From: Gnetum montanum
Lineage: Eukaryota > Streptophyta > Gnetopsida > Gnetales > Gnetaceae
Assembly (NCBI GenBank): GCA_015680685.1
Contig: MNCI01000651.1
Span: forward strand, 1,727,832 to 1,791,831
DNA: 64,000 nt
Reading direction: 5' to 3'
In this document: positions 48,386-59,749 of the stretch, piece after piece
Layout: each line of letters begins with the position of its first letter
Numbering within the stretch: the first letter of the stretch is position 1
Translations under genes and position numbers: made by a program
Notes under the pieces: model-generated
What the model saw: the letters and a program-made list of their open reading frames with translations, nothing else
Database searches by the model: none
What the model was told of the DNA's origin: nothing

Positions 48386-49769
48386 TGAAAATAAGGTACT
48401 TGGCAAAATTTCTGAATTTTTGAATTTCCAAGGTCAAAAATGAAGGATAAGGTTAATTTGAAAGATCTAGGGTAACATTGAAGAGACCTAAAGGCACTAG
48501 AAGTGAAATGAAGTGGAATTTTACAATGAAGTTCATGAATAGGGTAAGGAAAAAGTACATGTAGTGGTGCACAATAATGTTTGAATTAAAGTGACGATAA
48601 AGGGAAAGATAATTGTAGCAATGCAATACTTGGAGGGTGTAAGATGATGTGGTGATTTGCAAAGAGTGAAAATTACAAAATTTACGCAAGTGGGTCCTCC
48701 CCAAAGTAGGTTCCTACCTATCATGCCCTTACGTAATGACACCTAAAAATGTCCGTAGGTAGTAAAAGGGTTAAATGAAATCCACACTAGTGCAACAAAA
48801 CACACACATGCAGATACCATTGTGATGAGGTATGAATTCTATGTTACACAAGACACAAGTCAAAACTACATAAATAACAAGATGAGATGAATCATAGAAG
48901 GGATTGTAGAGATCGAGACATGAGGTAACTGACCTTGGGCACAATGAATCGTGAGTGTAGTGTGTGATTAATGTATCATTAGATCATTTCTCCAAGATCA
49001 AGACCAAGTACATGCCTCTAATCAGTGACATCACATTGTTTCATCTAATGATGGATAACCATAAGAGCACCATAATAGTAAGGCATACAATCACTTGGCA
49101 TTTTGTCCAAGGGAGCAGTGAGTTGGAATTTCTTTATGGCACATTTGTCTTTGGTCTTTTCTTTGATGTTTTCTTTTCTTTTCTTCTTTTCTTCTTCTAG
49201 TTGCTTTGGCACTTTGTCCTTTTCAAAAGTAAATCAAAGAAGCCACCAACCTTCAGGCATGGGTGCATGTCTTTCTAGTGGGATCCCTAGAACAACATTG
49301 AGTTTCTTTATTGAATGCCTTTATTACTCTTACTTTCATTTTTTGTTAGATCTACAAGGACCTTAGTACAACCAAGCTACATGATAGCACCAACAGATGT
49401 CACTTAAGAGAATCCACAAATCCCCTTGATGTTACACCTTGGCCATTCCCTCTTAGTCCATCATTTTTTCTCTGGGCATAATGAGCACAAAATTACTTTA
49501 AGTTTTAATGATGACAAGAATTTCATTGTACCCAAAGTGGAACCTCTTATTAATAGAATGGATGGGTGGATGTTATGGGCTCACTATCCAAATAATTAGT
49601 TTCCTGAGACTTGATAGCATAGAACAACACCTCACCTGACAAGTCACATGAGTATTTTATTCACCGATGAGATTACCCTTTAATAAGATAAAACAACAAA
49701 TTGGAAATGAAAAAATAAAAAAAAATTGTAAAATAAAAAAAAAGGAAAAATGTTTACTAATTCTACTTG
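48386..49769 (-). other. Non-coding centre of element A
   Basis: Carries the block GTGGGTCCTCCCCAAAG at 48,690, shared with B (55,614) and C (41,175), and an A-rich run at about 49,700-49,760 shared with both. In B these lie downstream of pol, so the deletion in A removed protease through integrase while keeping this tail. Confidence 0.55.
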
Positions 49770-52120
49770 TTAGAATGAAGGATATGCCCCATAACTAAAC
49801 TTTTGAGCATGGCTAGAATTAATAAATGGAAAATGCAGATCCATGCATGTTGAAAATATTGGAGTCAGGTCATATCCAAACCACTGGGTGTCTTTTGATG
49901 TGGTTGCTAGAATGTACCCAACTTGGGGTTCACACACTTGGTTAAAGTTGGCATAGTGGGGCAAATTATAAGATGTGGTCATGTGATAAGGAGTTGACCC
50001 ACTACGACACCCGTGACCATAAGATGGTATGCAAGGATCAATATGTCTCCCTACATGGTTATATTCACTCACCCTCATGGTTGTTGGAGTATTGATTGGT
50101 GGCCCTGATAAGGTAACTAGAGGCATTGAGTTCAAGGGAGAAGATGCATCACAACATTGGACTTGTGTTGAGTTGTTGGATGTAGTGGTTTTATAACCAT
50201 GCTATCTCTTTCTACAGTCATGCCTAAAGAAATGATGCTTTCAACATTGTGGAGGACCTCCACTGCTATTGATAGTAGCAACACAAGTAACGTTCGTGAG
50301 TTGGTGCTATGGTGTAAAACCTTTTGGCACAATTGGTGGTGATGTAGAAGAAGGCGAATGATGAGAATATTGAGGGCGAGGAGAAGTGTAAGAAACATGA
50401 GGTGGTGATCTTGTTGGAGAGGACATGGGTTGATAGTACTTAGGAGAATGATAATGATGTGGTGAAATAGAGGATGTTGACATAGTTGGGGAAACAAGAT
50501 GCTAAACATAATAAGCACTTGGGCTCAAGTGGTATGAAGGGTGTGACTAGTTTGATGGTGGCCTCCCCCATGATTGGGGTTTTTGCCATTGTGGTTGAAC
50601 ATGGTATTTTTGTACAAAATCTGGATGTAACATTCCTCCCCAATGCTCATGTAAATGTGACAAGATTGGGCATTGGCCTTTAGGGTGATCATATAGGAAA
50701 ACATTACATTGATACGAGTGATTTATAGTTGAGCTCTTATCCTTATTTTCTTCAACCCTTCTTTTCGATTGTCGAGTGGTGTCTGATCTTGTTTCTTGGT
50801 TGGGCATGGTTCCACCTCTAATAATGTTGGCATATTCTCCACATTTTTCATGTACCCATTCCATCATCTTATTGACCTTTGCCTTAATTTCATCTAGTGA
50901 CTATAGTGTTAGCAAAGATGGAGATTCCACCTTCTTGGGATGAGTTGATTTCTCCTCTTCATAATCATGGACCTCTACTATTTTGAGATTTTGGTCCTAT
51001 TGAGAGCTTTCAAAATTCTCCCATTTAGCTATTTCTCCTTATTCTCTTGCTACATGCTTAATAAGCTCTTGGAATTGGTGGGTTCATAGTTCATATAGTT
51101 GACATGAGGCATACATCCCTAGGGTCTCCCTTGTTTCATTACCAAGCCCATCCATGATGTGATACATTAGCATTTCCTTAGAGAACCCATGGCCTGGGAA
51201 ATTCTTTAATAATGAATAATATATTTCAAAGGCCATGTCCAAGGGTTCATGCTGCCCTTTTTTCCACTCTTGGATTTGTCTCCTCAAGGTTGACACTCTT
51301 GCATAGGTTTGATATCTTTCAGTGAAGAGTTCTATCATTGTTGGCCAACTACGAATTGATTTTGATTTTAAGGACATATACCATACTTTTGCTTGGCCAA
51401 CAAGTTTCATAGGAAATGGCTTAAGTATTTTCCACCCATTATCAATATTTTTCCATACACAAGCATCCTGGAAGGCTTGTAAATGATGTTGTAGATCTAA
51501 ATCATAGCCTCTTGAAAACTTGGGAAAGTTATTTAAATCAAGCCTAGGTACATGACTTTCCTTGTGATGCCTATGGAATATTTGAATACCCTCTTGTATA
51601 TGCATTAGGCTCTTAGTGGCCAATAGGGGTTCATTGTCACTAGGTAGGTTATGAATTTGTGAGTTGGAACGATGTCGTCTTTGTTCATGTTGGTGTTCTT
51701 AACCTTGCTTGTGGGCTCAATTTTTATTTCTACGCTAACCCCTTGAGAGATGGTCATCCATGTCATGACTTAACATCAAAGGAGTAGATGAAGAGAAAGA
51801 ATTGGAAGACTCATCATGAATTTCTTAAGTCTCCAATCATCCCCAAATAAATTCTTGTTAACCATTGAGAAGGTCCTAGGCCTTACAACCCCCCTCATTC
51901 TATGGGATGCCCCATCCTCACTAGAGGTGTTAGAGTTGGATGATAAGAGTTCTTGAGTATTGTTGGGGTGTTCATGAACATAGGAGACCCCTACATGAGA
52001 TTGAGTACACCAAAATTTTTCTTCATCATCATATATTTCATTGGTTCTCCAATGAATTGCCTCACTAAGTGTTGCGTTATCAGTCTTGTGAGAGAGACAT
52101 GGTTGTGAATTGTGTGTGAC
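49770..52120 (-). pseudogene. Gag relic of element A
   Basis: Particle protein of the element. The best-kept part, 51,623-51,084, holds the gag domain with RLDLNNFPKFSRGYDLDLQH, LQAFQDACVWKNID, LVGQAKVWYMSL and HIMDGLGNETRETLGMYA. It parallels B at 61,961-61,377. The next part (50,867-50,547) has CNVFLYDHPKGQCPILSH, matching VCYYDHPKGCCPIISH of B. The tail (50,518-49,770) is Ser/Pro/His-rich. The head towards 52,120 is scattered over frames and the true start is uncertain. The frame ends without protease. Confidence 0.8.
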
Positions 52121-52213
52121 TTATTTGCAATTACTTTCTTTCTAAAAGATATATCATCAAGGATTTGTTACAGTAATCTTGGATGATGTAACTACTCTAA
52201 ATAACTAGCACCA

Positions 52214-52231
52214 TCCCTGAAAAAGGCACCA
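52214..52231 (-). promoter_or_regulatory. Primer-binding site of element A (Asp tRNA)
   Basis: TCCCTGAAAAAGGCACCA, 13 of 18 bases as in TCCCCGGCAACGGCGCCA, the plant tRNA-Asp 3' end with CCA. One base separates it from the LTR. Confidence 0.75.
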
Positions 52232-52232
52232 A

Positions 52233-53104
52233 TGATGAGTGGTAAGGTACCTCTACACTCAACCAATCGAATACGAGCGTGTACGCACGATCTAGTCGAA
52301 CTTCGCAGATGGACTAGTTGTGGTATCTAGATAGTTACATGTTGATCACAATTCATTGTCTTCCCACTTGGACTAGTATTTGCTTTGTCATGTATGGTTT
52401 AGTCTAGAGTGAGGTGAATAATGGGATCCTAAACTAATGCTACTCCTAGATTCAAGTGGAAACAATCTTAATTAAGCTAATGAACAATGGAAAATGAAAT
52501 CTATGCTAACCCTAAGTGTGATGAGCATCCATCCTTAATCATCCGCACACATATTGGACCTCATGTACTACTTTTGGGATTACCAAGCACACATTACATG
52601 AGCACTCCTAGATACACTACTGGGTTACCAAGTAGTTACACTTAAATGTTCATGATTAAGTTGTACTCATTTTGCGTTAATCAACAGGAAGTGTAAATGA
52701 CAATAAAGGAAATATGAACTAAAAAGACAAAAATAAACAATAAATAATTAACAATTAAAGTAATTAAAAGGTAAGTAAATGCTATAATGATGGAGTAATC
52801 TCAATCTTTATTACCAATCATGTGTGTGTCCAAGTACATCACACTCGAACAAAGGTTCTGTACAATTACACTAATCACACTAGGGGCATGCACTTGGGAA
52901 AGAATTGAAATTAACTAAAAACTGACAAAAAGATTGTACCCTTAGACTTACCAACTCCCTATCTTCTTGTGCACCTGAATGTTATATTTATAGTCCTACA
53001 TAGGAATCATGATATTGTGTATTTGATATCATTATCCAGGCTATGGTATTGCATACTCGATATCAAGGATCTGATATCAAGGCCTGGCAAATCACAATTC
53101 ATCA
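52233..53104 (-). repeat. 5' LTR of element A
   Basis: TATA box on the minus strand near 52,985 (plus strand TATATTTATAG). GATATC-type palindromes at 53,011-53,030 and 53,045-53,064 have begun to decay. Confidence 0.92.
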
Positions 53105-53109
53105 ATGCC

Positions 53110-53330
53110 TCTTTTGTATTGCCCAACATTCATCATCATATAAGATAACAAGCTTAATTACTATTTTATAAGATTTTTCATTTAGTTTTATCAGGCTTCT
53201 TTTATCACATAGAACACTACTAGTCTACATTTTGATCATCTGGACTCAATACTATTTTAATATCTTTATCAATTTCACGATTTGATTGAAGAATTGAACT
53301 TAGGCACTAAAACTATTTATAATGGTGGAA
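53110..53330 (-). pseudogene. LINE reverse transcriptase C-terminal relic, part 1
   Basis: The minus strand reads LSSILQSNREIDKDIK, then VLCDKRSLIKLNEKSYKIVI, then LYDDECWAIQK. It matches the plant LINE polymerase pattern FKYLGSxLQKDG, VLCDKRxPxKLKGKFYK and MLYGAECW. It continues in part 2 at 43,924 after removal of element A. Confidence 0.82.
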
Positions 53331-53877
53331 TTTTTGCCTTAAATTCATACTTCTATTTCATCATTTTTATGTTATTATTAAAATATAAATTCATGTATTC
53401 TATATTAGTTCTACTATATTGATGATTATGGTAATGGAAAAGATGTGATGCATAAGAAGATACATGAAAAATTCATATGGATATGTGTATCACCCACCTT
53501 GAGATCTTTTAAGATGAATATTCTTGATAAAGGAAGTATATAATACTATGGATTTAGTTGATGTTAGTAATTGCATTATGTATTATGAAGTGTTGAACTT
53601 GTGGTTACACACATAGTTGCTATTGATGTCTTCATAAATAATCATATATTTATTAGCTTAAATCTTAGCTATATTTTTTTTATTTTTATTTAATTTTAAA
53701 GTATAAAAGGTTTGAATATTTATTTTAATTTATTCATTTTTAACTAAGCCAATTATTGTGCACACTAAGCATGTTACATTCTTAGGCTAGGTACTATGGT
53801 TCAACAAATTGTAGATGCATGGGATGCATTGACATTATATTTAGATAACACTATCTACAATGTGATTAGTTAGTAAC
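53331..53877. other. Unassigned flank between LINE relic and element B
   Basis: AT-rich, no coding signal recognised. It continues at 63,945 after removal of B. Confidence 0.3.
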
Positions 53878-53882
53878 ACTAT

Positions 53883-54826
53883 TAATGAGTGGCGAGGTAC
53901 CCCTACACTCAACCATACGAAATGAGCGTAGCACGCGCGATCCAGTTGAACTCCGCAGACTAAATGCCTAAACACCACAAGGAACACTTGGGGTTAATTA
54001 ATTGTTGTCTTCCTAGACTTACTTGTTGTTGTCACGGTGTATGGTTAAGTAAGTCCGAGGTATATGATTTTTTTGGTCTTTTCAGGTTTATCTCCTATGC
54101 TAAAGAGTGAAGGGTTGAGAGACTAAAACTAACTCTAACTACAACACTAAGTCCTAGTGTCAGCATCCGTTCCCACTTTCCCTACACACCCTGAACTGTG
54201 CAACTGTGGCTACCAAATGCTAATCATTACTGGGATTACCACACGTAACGCACGTGCTCGAAGCAGTCGTATTGAGGCACCTAACTAGCCTAAGTATGAT
54301 GAGCAGTCGATTCCTTAACTAGAAGTACACATCCGTAGATGCTCGTAATTAAGTCATACTCGTCGCACGTTCTAGGAGATAAGGGTAAGAGAATTTAATC
54401 TCGATGAGTAGCCGATTCCTTAGCTAGCTGTACACATTCGTCAATGCTCGTAACCAAGTCGTACTCATGCCGCGTTACTAGGAAAGCAATAAATAACATT
54501 AAATAAACCTATCCATGTACTTCAAGGTTTATCCACAAAGCTCATCTTTATTTCCGTACACAACTTGCGTTCAGGTACAAAGCTGCTCAAATAAAGAACC
54601 GTTCACTTGGGGGACTCCTACTACAGGCACATGGAAAATATTCTATCTCTGGAGTGATCAATCCACCAGAGCTTCACTACTTCTAGCCTAGGATGTCAAA
54701 TGAGGGGATTGTTGCCTCTTATTTATAGATTTGGCAGTGGACCATGATATCGCGTACGTGATATTGCAGGGGATGATGCGATATCACATACGCGATATCG
54801 CAGCTTGTGCATATCGTGTCTCATCA
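53883..54826 (-). repeat. 3' LTR of element B
   Basis: The outer end reads TAATGAG where the inner copy has TGATGAG; the inner end is TCATCA. It contains TATA (plus TATTTATA, 54,720-54,727) and palindromes at 54,746-54,765 and 54,780-54,799. Confidence 0.92.
54746..54799. promoter_or_regulatory. Palindrome pair upstream of the TATA box, left B LTR
   Basis: GATATCGCGTACGTGATATT and GATATCACATACGCGATATC, 14 bases apart. They begin 19 bases upstream (minus sense) of the TATA box. Confidence 0.6.
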
Positions 54827-55216
54827 TACCTCCATGACTGAATGAAAACTGGTCCTTGAGTTCCTTACAATAATATCAGGTAGGTATGGGATTATTGAGG
54901 GGAATGGAACTAATGGGATGACATGTGAACGGATCATTATTACAAGACTTGACAAAACTGGTGTTCGTGACAACAAAGGTGAACACCTTATTACAATGAC
55001 ATCAGGCCACATTTGGCAGCTGAGAGAAAGGAGGAGAGAGAAGAGAAGAGAAGAAGAGAGAAGAGTCTTGCTGCTGCCAACGCCAAGATTACGCTTTTCG
55101 TTGTCCATCCATAAGCGCGTCATCGATCTTGCTCCTTGCATAGCTGCTTCAACACTGCTCCATTCCAAGTGTTTGCTCCAGCTCCAGATCCAATCCGTTG
55201 TTTATTTAATTGCCAC

Positions 55217-55281
55217 CTGCACACACAACACAATCATATATTAGCAAGGGTAATTGAATCATCATGTAATTGATACCTTAC
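55217..55281 (-). other. Candidate 65-bp intron in the B post-pol region
   Basis: Minus-strand donor GTAAGGTATC and acceptor GTGTGTGCAG. Element A keeps the donor at the same place before its accessory ORF. Conservation of the boundary in two elements is the main support. Confidence 0.4.
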
Positions 55282-56478
55282 TTCGGTGTAGGTTCATTAG
55301 CTAGGTTGTGGTATGGCTGATATGGACCTGGGAAGATGTAGTAATGATGACTACCGAAGGTGTAGGGGTTAGGAAGATGATCAAAAAATTTCAGGGCTAG
55401 GAGAAAATCGAAAAAAGCAAGCCCCATACCCCCATGACTAATTGTGAACCTCCAGTAGCATTAGAATGGAGAAGAAAAGGAGTAAGAAAGATAGGTAAAA
55501 AGCGACAACTATGGCATCAATGAAGTGGATGTCAAGATGGAAATGAACAAAAATAAAATTAATTACAAAACATTAAGGGAAAGAAGTTAACAAATGTTCC
55601 AAATAGGAATGTCAGTGGGTCCTCCCCAAAGCAAGCTCATGCTGTTAATGCCCTGACAAACCCACATTCAAAGAGTTCGTAGGCTCTGGGAATGTCTTTT
55701 GGAACAAGAGTTAAAGTCTTAACCGTAAGAATTTACTGACAAGAAAACAATGCATCAACCAAAATATATACACTAATGATACAACCAGAAATGAGGTGAA
55801 CAATGGAGAGAAGGGTGGATAGGAGAGAAGAGAATGGAATGGAATCTCAAGAACAAGGTGGTGTACAGCCCCTTGTGTGTTTTATGGTTAATGTGACTTA
55901 GCAAGTCTCATTCCAAATCTGGCCTCAAACCAACCACTTCTAGTGACTTCGCATCAATGCATTTAGTTAAACCATCCACTTGGATAACGAGGATGCATCT
56001 TCAAAGAGCCACCACCATTCCGATGAAACAAAGGAGAGAACGGGAAGTGAGAAGGGCCTTAGTTAGAGGGAACACTTTTGGTTTCATAACCAGTGCTTGT
56101 AGCCCAAATTTTATTTCGTCTAAGGGGTGTGCTTTGAATCCTCACTTTGGTTGTTTTTTTTTTGTGTTTTATGTTTTTATGAGTGGGGACCACACCATGC
56201 AAAGACTTCTTATTTTTATTGTCTCAGCTTTCGACAATTGGGTAACATNGTTAAAGTTCTTATTAGAAGGGAACTGTACATTTCCAAGCTAGGAGAAACC
56301 ATAGAAATTGGTGGATGGATGGATGAAGTGATCTCATTGCCTGCCATATCAAAAGAAACATACCTTAGTATCAACATTGTAACTTAAAGGTAAAAACCAA
56401 ACATTAGCAATTAATATGAAAATAGTTCATACCATCAGTCTGAACACTTATTAGGTGACGAACTTACATGGTGGATGG

Positions 56479-56500
56479 CACACACACACACACACACACA
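56479..56500. repeat. (CA)11 microsatellite
   Basis: Uninterrupted CA dinucleotides in the tail of element B. Confidence 0.95.
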
Positions 56501-56849
56501 AAATAGAAAAGTATAACGATGGTGTAATTCAAAAACAGAGAAAGTTAAAGAAATTTGTAAAACAAAAACGTGTAAAAAAATGTGTAAAACAAAAAATGAA
56601 AAAAGAACTAAGGGTCCCATATGATTAGCATAGGTGGCCATCTCCCCCATGACTAAGTTGTAAGGGAGAGATCCAAAATAATGAGCATGGTTGCCTGCTG
56701 GTGGAGGCGTAATTTTCACTAGCCTTTGCGGCTTCACGGAAATGTTTTGTCTATTGCACATTAACCAATAACCTTTTATCTGGGCTGTTAGGCTTATATA
56801 TCATCATGGCTCTAGAGGGAAAGGTAGTATGAATAATATAAGGTCCTTC

Positions 56850-57890
56850 CCAAAAGGTTTGAAACTTTGTACGTTGGGGTACATGCATGGGGTTCCAGTA
56901 AAGGACCTTATCTCCTAGTTGGTACTTAAACTTTCAGATCCTTAAGTCATGACATTGTTTACTGTGTGCCTTGTGCAGCTCATTTAACGATAGTGCAACC
57001 AATCTATTCTCATCTAACACATTCAAAGTGGCTAGTCATTTTTTTTGTGCTAGGTTAAGATCTAGGTGAAGTTCGCAAGCCATGGACAGTGTACGGAGCT
57101 CACTCTGTATAGGGAGTTTTGGAAGTTTCCCATACACTAGCTCATAGGGAGAATATCCTGTAGGGAGCTTCCAAGTGGAATGGTACACCTAAAGAGCATC
57201 GTTCAGTTTCGTGCTCTAGTCTCGCCTAAATTTGCTAACTGTTCATGTTAATATTCTGGTAATCTCCCTATTAGTAACCTCGGCTTGACCATTAGCTTGG
57301 GGGTGGTAAGGTGTGGTCAGTTTATGCTCAACCCCTAAGCGTTGCATCAACTTTCTGAAGGTTGCACCCGTAAAATGTGTTCCATTATCAGAAATAAGTG
57401 CATGTGGCACACCAAACCTGTTAACAATTTGTTGTTGTATAAATCATGTAGCTGTAGATGATGTGCAATCTGTTACAGCACCTACTTCAACCCATTTGGT
57501 TAAGTAATCAACAGCAACGATTATATATGCTTTTCGTTGGACATTGGTGTAATCAGTCCCATAAAATCTATCCCCCAGATGCCAAAGGGTTCTAAAGGCT
57601 GAATCCATTGTTGCAGACCCTCCATCCTAGCAGTCATTCCCCCATCACGTTGGTAGCACTCATAGGATTGGGAAAAATGATGGGCATCTCGAAATAGTGT
57701 TGGCCAATAATATCCTACAAGCAGGACTTTAGTGGCCGTTCGTCTCCCGACATAATGACCCCCACAGGGGCCCTCATGAGCATCTTGGAGAACTTTTAAT
57801 TAATCTTGATTAGGTACACACCATCGAACCAAGCCATCAGGATAGACTTTATAAAGTTGTCCCCCGATTTCCATGAAGTATTTGACTTTG
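56850..57890 (-). pseudogene. Integrase relic of element B
   Basis: Integrase would insert the DNA copy into the genome. The N-terminal zinc region is seen as AHEGPCGGHYVGRRTATKVL followed by AHHFSQSYECYQR; both zinc Cys of the usual CxxC are Tyr. The core begins FGIWGIDFMGLI with the first catalytic Asp. Further on the frame is broken by many stops, and later parts are recognised by alignment with element C at 42,880-43,120. It directly follows the RNase H end at 57,899. Confidence 0.78.
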
Positions 57891-57898
57891 TGAAGAAA

Positions 57899-58480
57899 CT
57901 ATTGTTTCTTCCTAAAGTCTAGTCTCTGTGGTATTTGTTGCGAAGTGAGATAAGTGAAAATGCTACTATACCAGTTTACTTTCATGGGTTGATTATTTAT
58001 TATAGTAGCAAAGAGGGTTTCATCAGGAAAATGGTCAGATACTGCATATTCATCCTCTTTGTTGTCCCAACGCAACCGAGATAGATGATCGGCGACTACG
58101 TTCTCGGTACCCTTGCGGTCTACAATAGTTAAATCGAACTCCTGAAGAATCACCAGCCAACGTATGATACATGGGATAATCGTTGGCTTATTCATAAGGA
58201 ACCTAATTGCACTATGATCTGTATGGATATATGCCTTGTAACCCAATACATAGTGCCTAAATTTATCCAATGCAAACACAGCAGCCATTAATTCTTTTTC
58301 TATAGTCATGTAGTTAAGTTGTGCACCGATGATACTCTTATTGGCACAATGGATGTAATAAGGTCATTTTTGTTCATCTAGTTGTGTCAGTACAGCTCCT
58401 AAAGCATAATTGGATGCATCGGTCATGATATGGAATGGTCTGGACTAGTCAGGCGCTTGTAGAATGGGAGTTTCCACATG
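57899..58480 (-). pseudogene. RNase H relic of element B
   Basis: Removes RNA from the RNA-DNA hybrid during reverse transcription. Motifs: FHIMTDASNYALGAVLTQLD just upstream, then EKELMAAVFALDKFRHYVLG and AYIHTDHSAIRFLMNK in the open piece 58,309-57,899, then VVADHLSRL of the tether. It is in the same frame as protease and reverse transcriptase. The expected acidic residues (TDAS, EKEL, TDHSA) are present; stops lie between the pieces. Confidence 0.88.
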
Positions 58481-59722
58481 CCTCTGTTTGAGAGCTTGAA
58501 ATGCTTATTCACATTCCCTGGTCCATTCGAATGGTGCATCTTTTTTTCTGAATTCTACCAATGGTTTGGAAACTTTGGAAAAGTTTGCAATAAACCTCCT
58601 GTAGTAGCCAATGTGTCCAAGGAATGACCTAACGTCTTTAATGGTTTCTGGTTGTCAGGTGATTCCTTGGATGACTTTAATTTTTTCTAGATCTACCTCA
58701 ATTCCTGATTGCAAAATTTTATGCCCTAGCACAATGCCCTCTTGAACCATCAAATGGCTCTTCTACCAGTTGAGCTTGAGGTTGGTTTCAACACATCGTT
58801 TCAATACTTGCTCTAACCGGTTGAGGGCTTGATCAAAGCTTGTCCCATAGGTGGAGAAGTCATCCATGAAGACTTCTACTCCATTGCCTATTTGTTGTTG
58901 AAAAATGCTTAGAACTAAGTGTTGGAATGTGGTAGGTGCATTGCACAAGCCAAAAGGCATTTTTTTATATGCGAACATTCCCCAAGGACTAGTGAATTTT
59001 GTTTTGGCTTAGGCTTCTGGCGTAATTCATATTTGGTTGTACCCACTATATCCATCCAGAAAGCTGTAATAGTGATGCCCTGCTATAGTGTCTAAGACTT
59101 GGTCCACAAATGGCAATGGGAAATGGTCTTTGAATGTTGCCATATTTAATAGCCTAAAATCTATACATACCCTCCATTTACCTCCCTTTTTTGGTAAGAT
59201 GACAAGAGGACTAACCCATTCGTTGTCAGCGATAGGGTAAATGAACCCTGGTTTGAGAAGTTGCTCTAGTTCCTCTTTCACTATTTGTTTTAGTTTCGGG
59301 TTCAATCGCCTCTGGGGTTGCTTGCGAGGTTTCATAGAGGGGTCTATATAAATCCTATGCTAGCATATCTGAGGATCTATTCTGGTTAGTTCAGGGTATG
59401 ACCAAGCAAAGGCGGTTGACCACTTGTTTATCACCCTTAGCAAGCTTTCTTTTTGTGTGGGTACGAGCTTTGCGTTGATGATCACCGATTTTCTATTTTT
59501 GAGGGTCACATATTCCAGATCGGTGGGTAACGATTTTAACTCTAGGGGCTCTTGTTTAAACTCCTCAGGAATCACCAACTTCCCCCAATTAATATTTTCA
59601 GAGTTAAAGGCTGGAAGTTGGCAATGGACTTGCTCTAATATGTCTGCATTTTTAAGGTAAGCACTAGTTATTCCATCAGCTAGTTTCATGCAGGTAGTTG
59701 GGTTGTTATCTTTATCAGCCAT
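58481..59722 (-). pseudogene. Reverse transcriptase relic of element B (Athila lineage)
   Basis: Copies the element RNA into DNA. 59,722-59,360 is the linker from protease. 59,335-59,027 has SPLVILPKKGGKWRVCIDFR, LPFVDQVLDTIAGHHYYSFL and DGYSGYNQI. 58,978-58,763 has FAYKKMPFGLCNAPTTFQH and EVFMDDFSTYGTSFDQALNR, the catalytic FMDD being at 58,859-58,870. SFLGHIGYYRRFI follows near 58,600. Catalytic Asp residues are intact. All pieces are in one frame, interrupted by stops, mostly at Gln-like positions. FMDDFS and NLKLNW are typical of Athila. Confidence 0.93.
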
Positions 59723-59749
59723 TAGCCACTGGGTGTTTTCTTGTCATGT

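Larger units (their letters stand above)
43930..53104 (-). mobile_element. Athila-type element A, non-autonomous
   Basis: Two LTRs (864 and 872 bp), both starting TGATGAG and ending ATTCATCA, flanked by the target duplication ATGCC (43,925-43,929 and 53,105-53,109). Asp-tRNA-type primer site, gag, and an accessory reading frame near the 3' LTR. There is no protease, reverse transcriptase, RNase H or integrase. Cutting it out with one ATGCC restores a continuous LINE reading frame across the junction, which confirms both boundaries. Confidence 0.92.
54827..56850 (-). other. Post-pol region of element B
   Basis: No domain was recognised. It holds a 65-bp candidate intron (55,217-55,281), a GA-rich tract (55,021-55,065), the conserved block GTGGGTCCTCCCCAAAG (55,614), and A-rich and CA-repeat stretches (56,479-56,600). 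The 114-codon open frame at 55,168-54,824 is mostly the translated complement of the GA tract and I do not call it a gene. The accessory frame of element A has no counterpart here. An undetermined base (N) lies at 56,249. Confidence 0.55.

Noticed and set aside
48964-49366. Overlapping plus-strand frames with Phe/Leu-rich segments
   Set aside because: They run antisense to the element and arise from T-rich sequence.
54824-55168. 114-codon frame ending at the B LTR, with a signal-peptide-like Leu/Ser run
   Set aside because: The Leu/Ser run is the complement of a GA-rich tract; no conservation with A and no domain.
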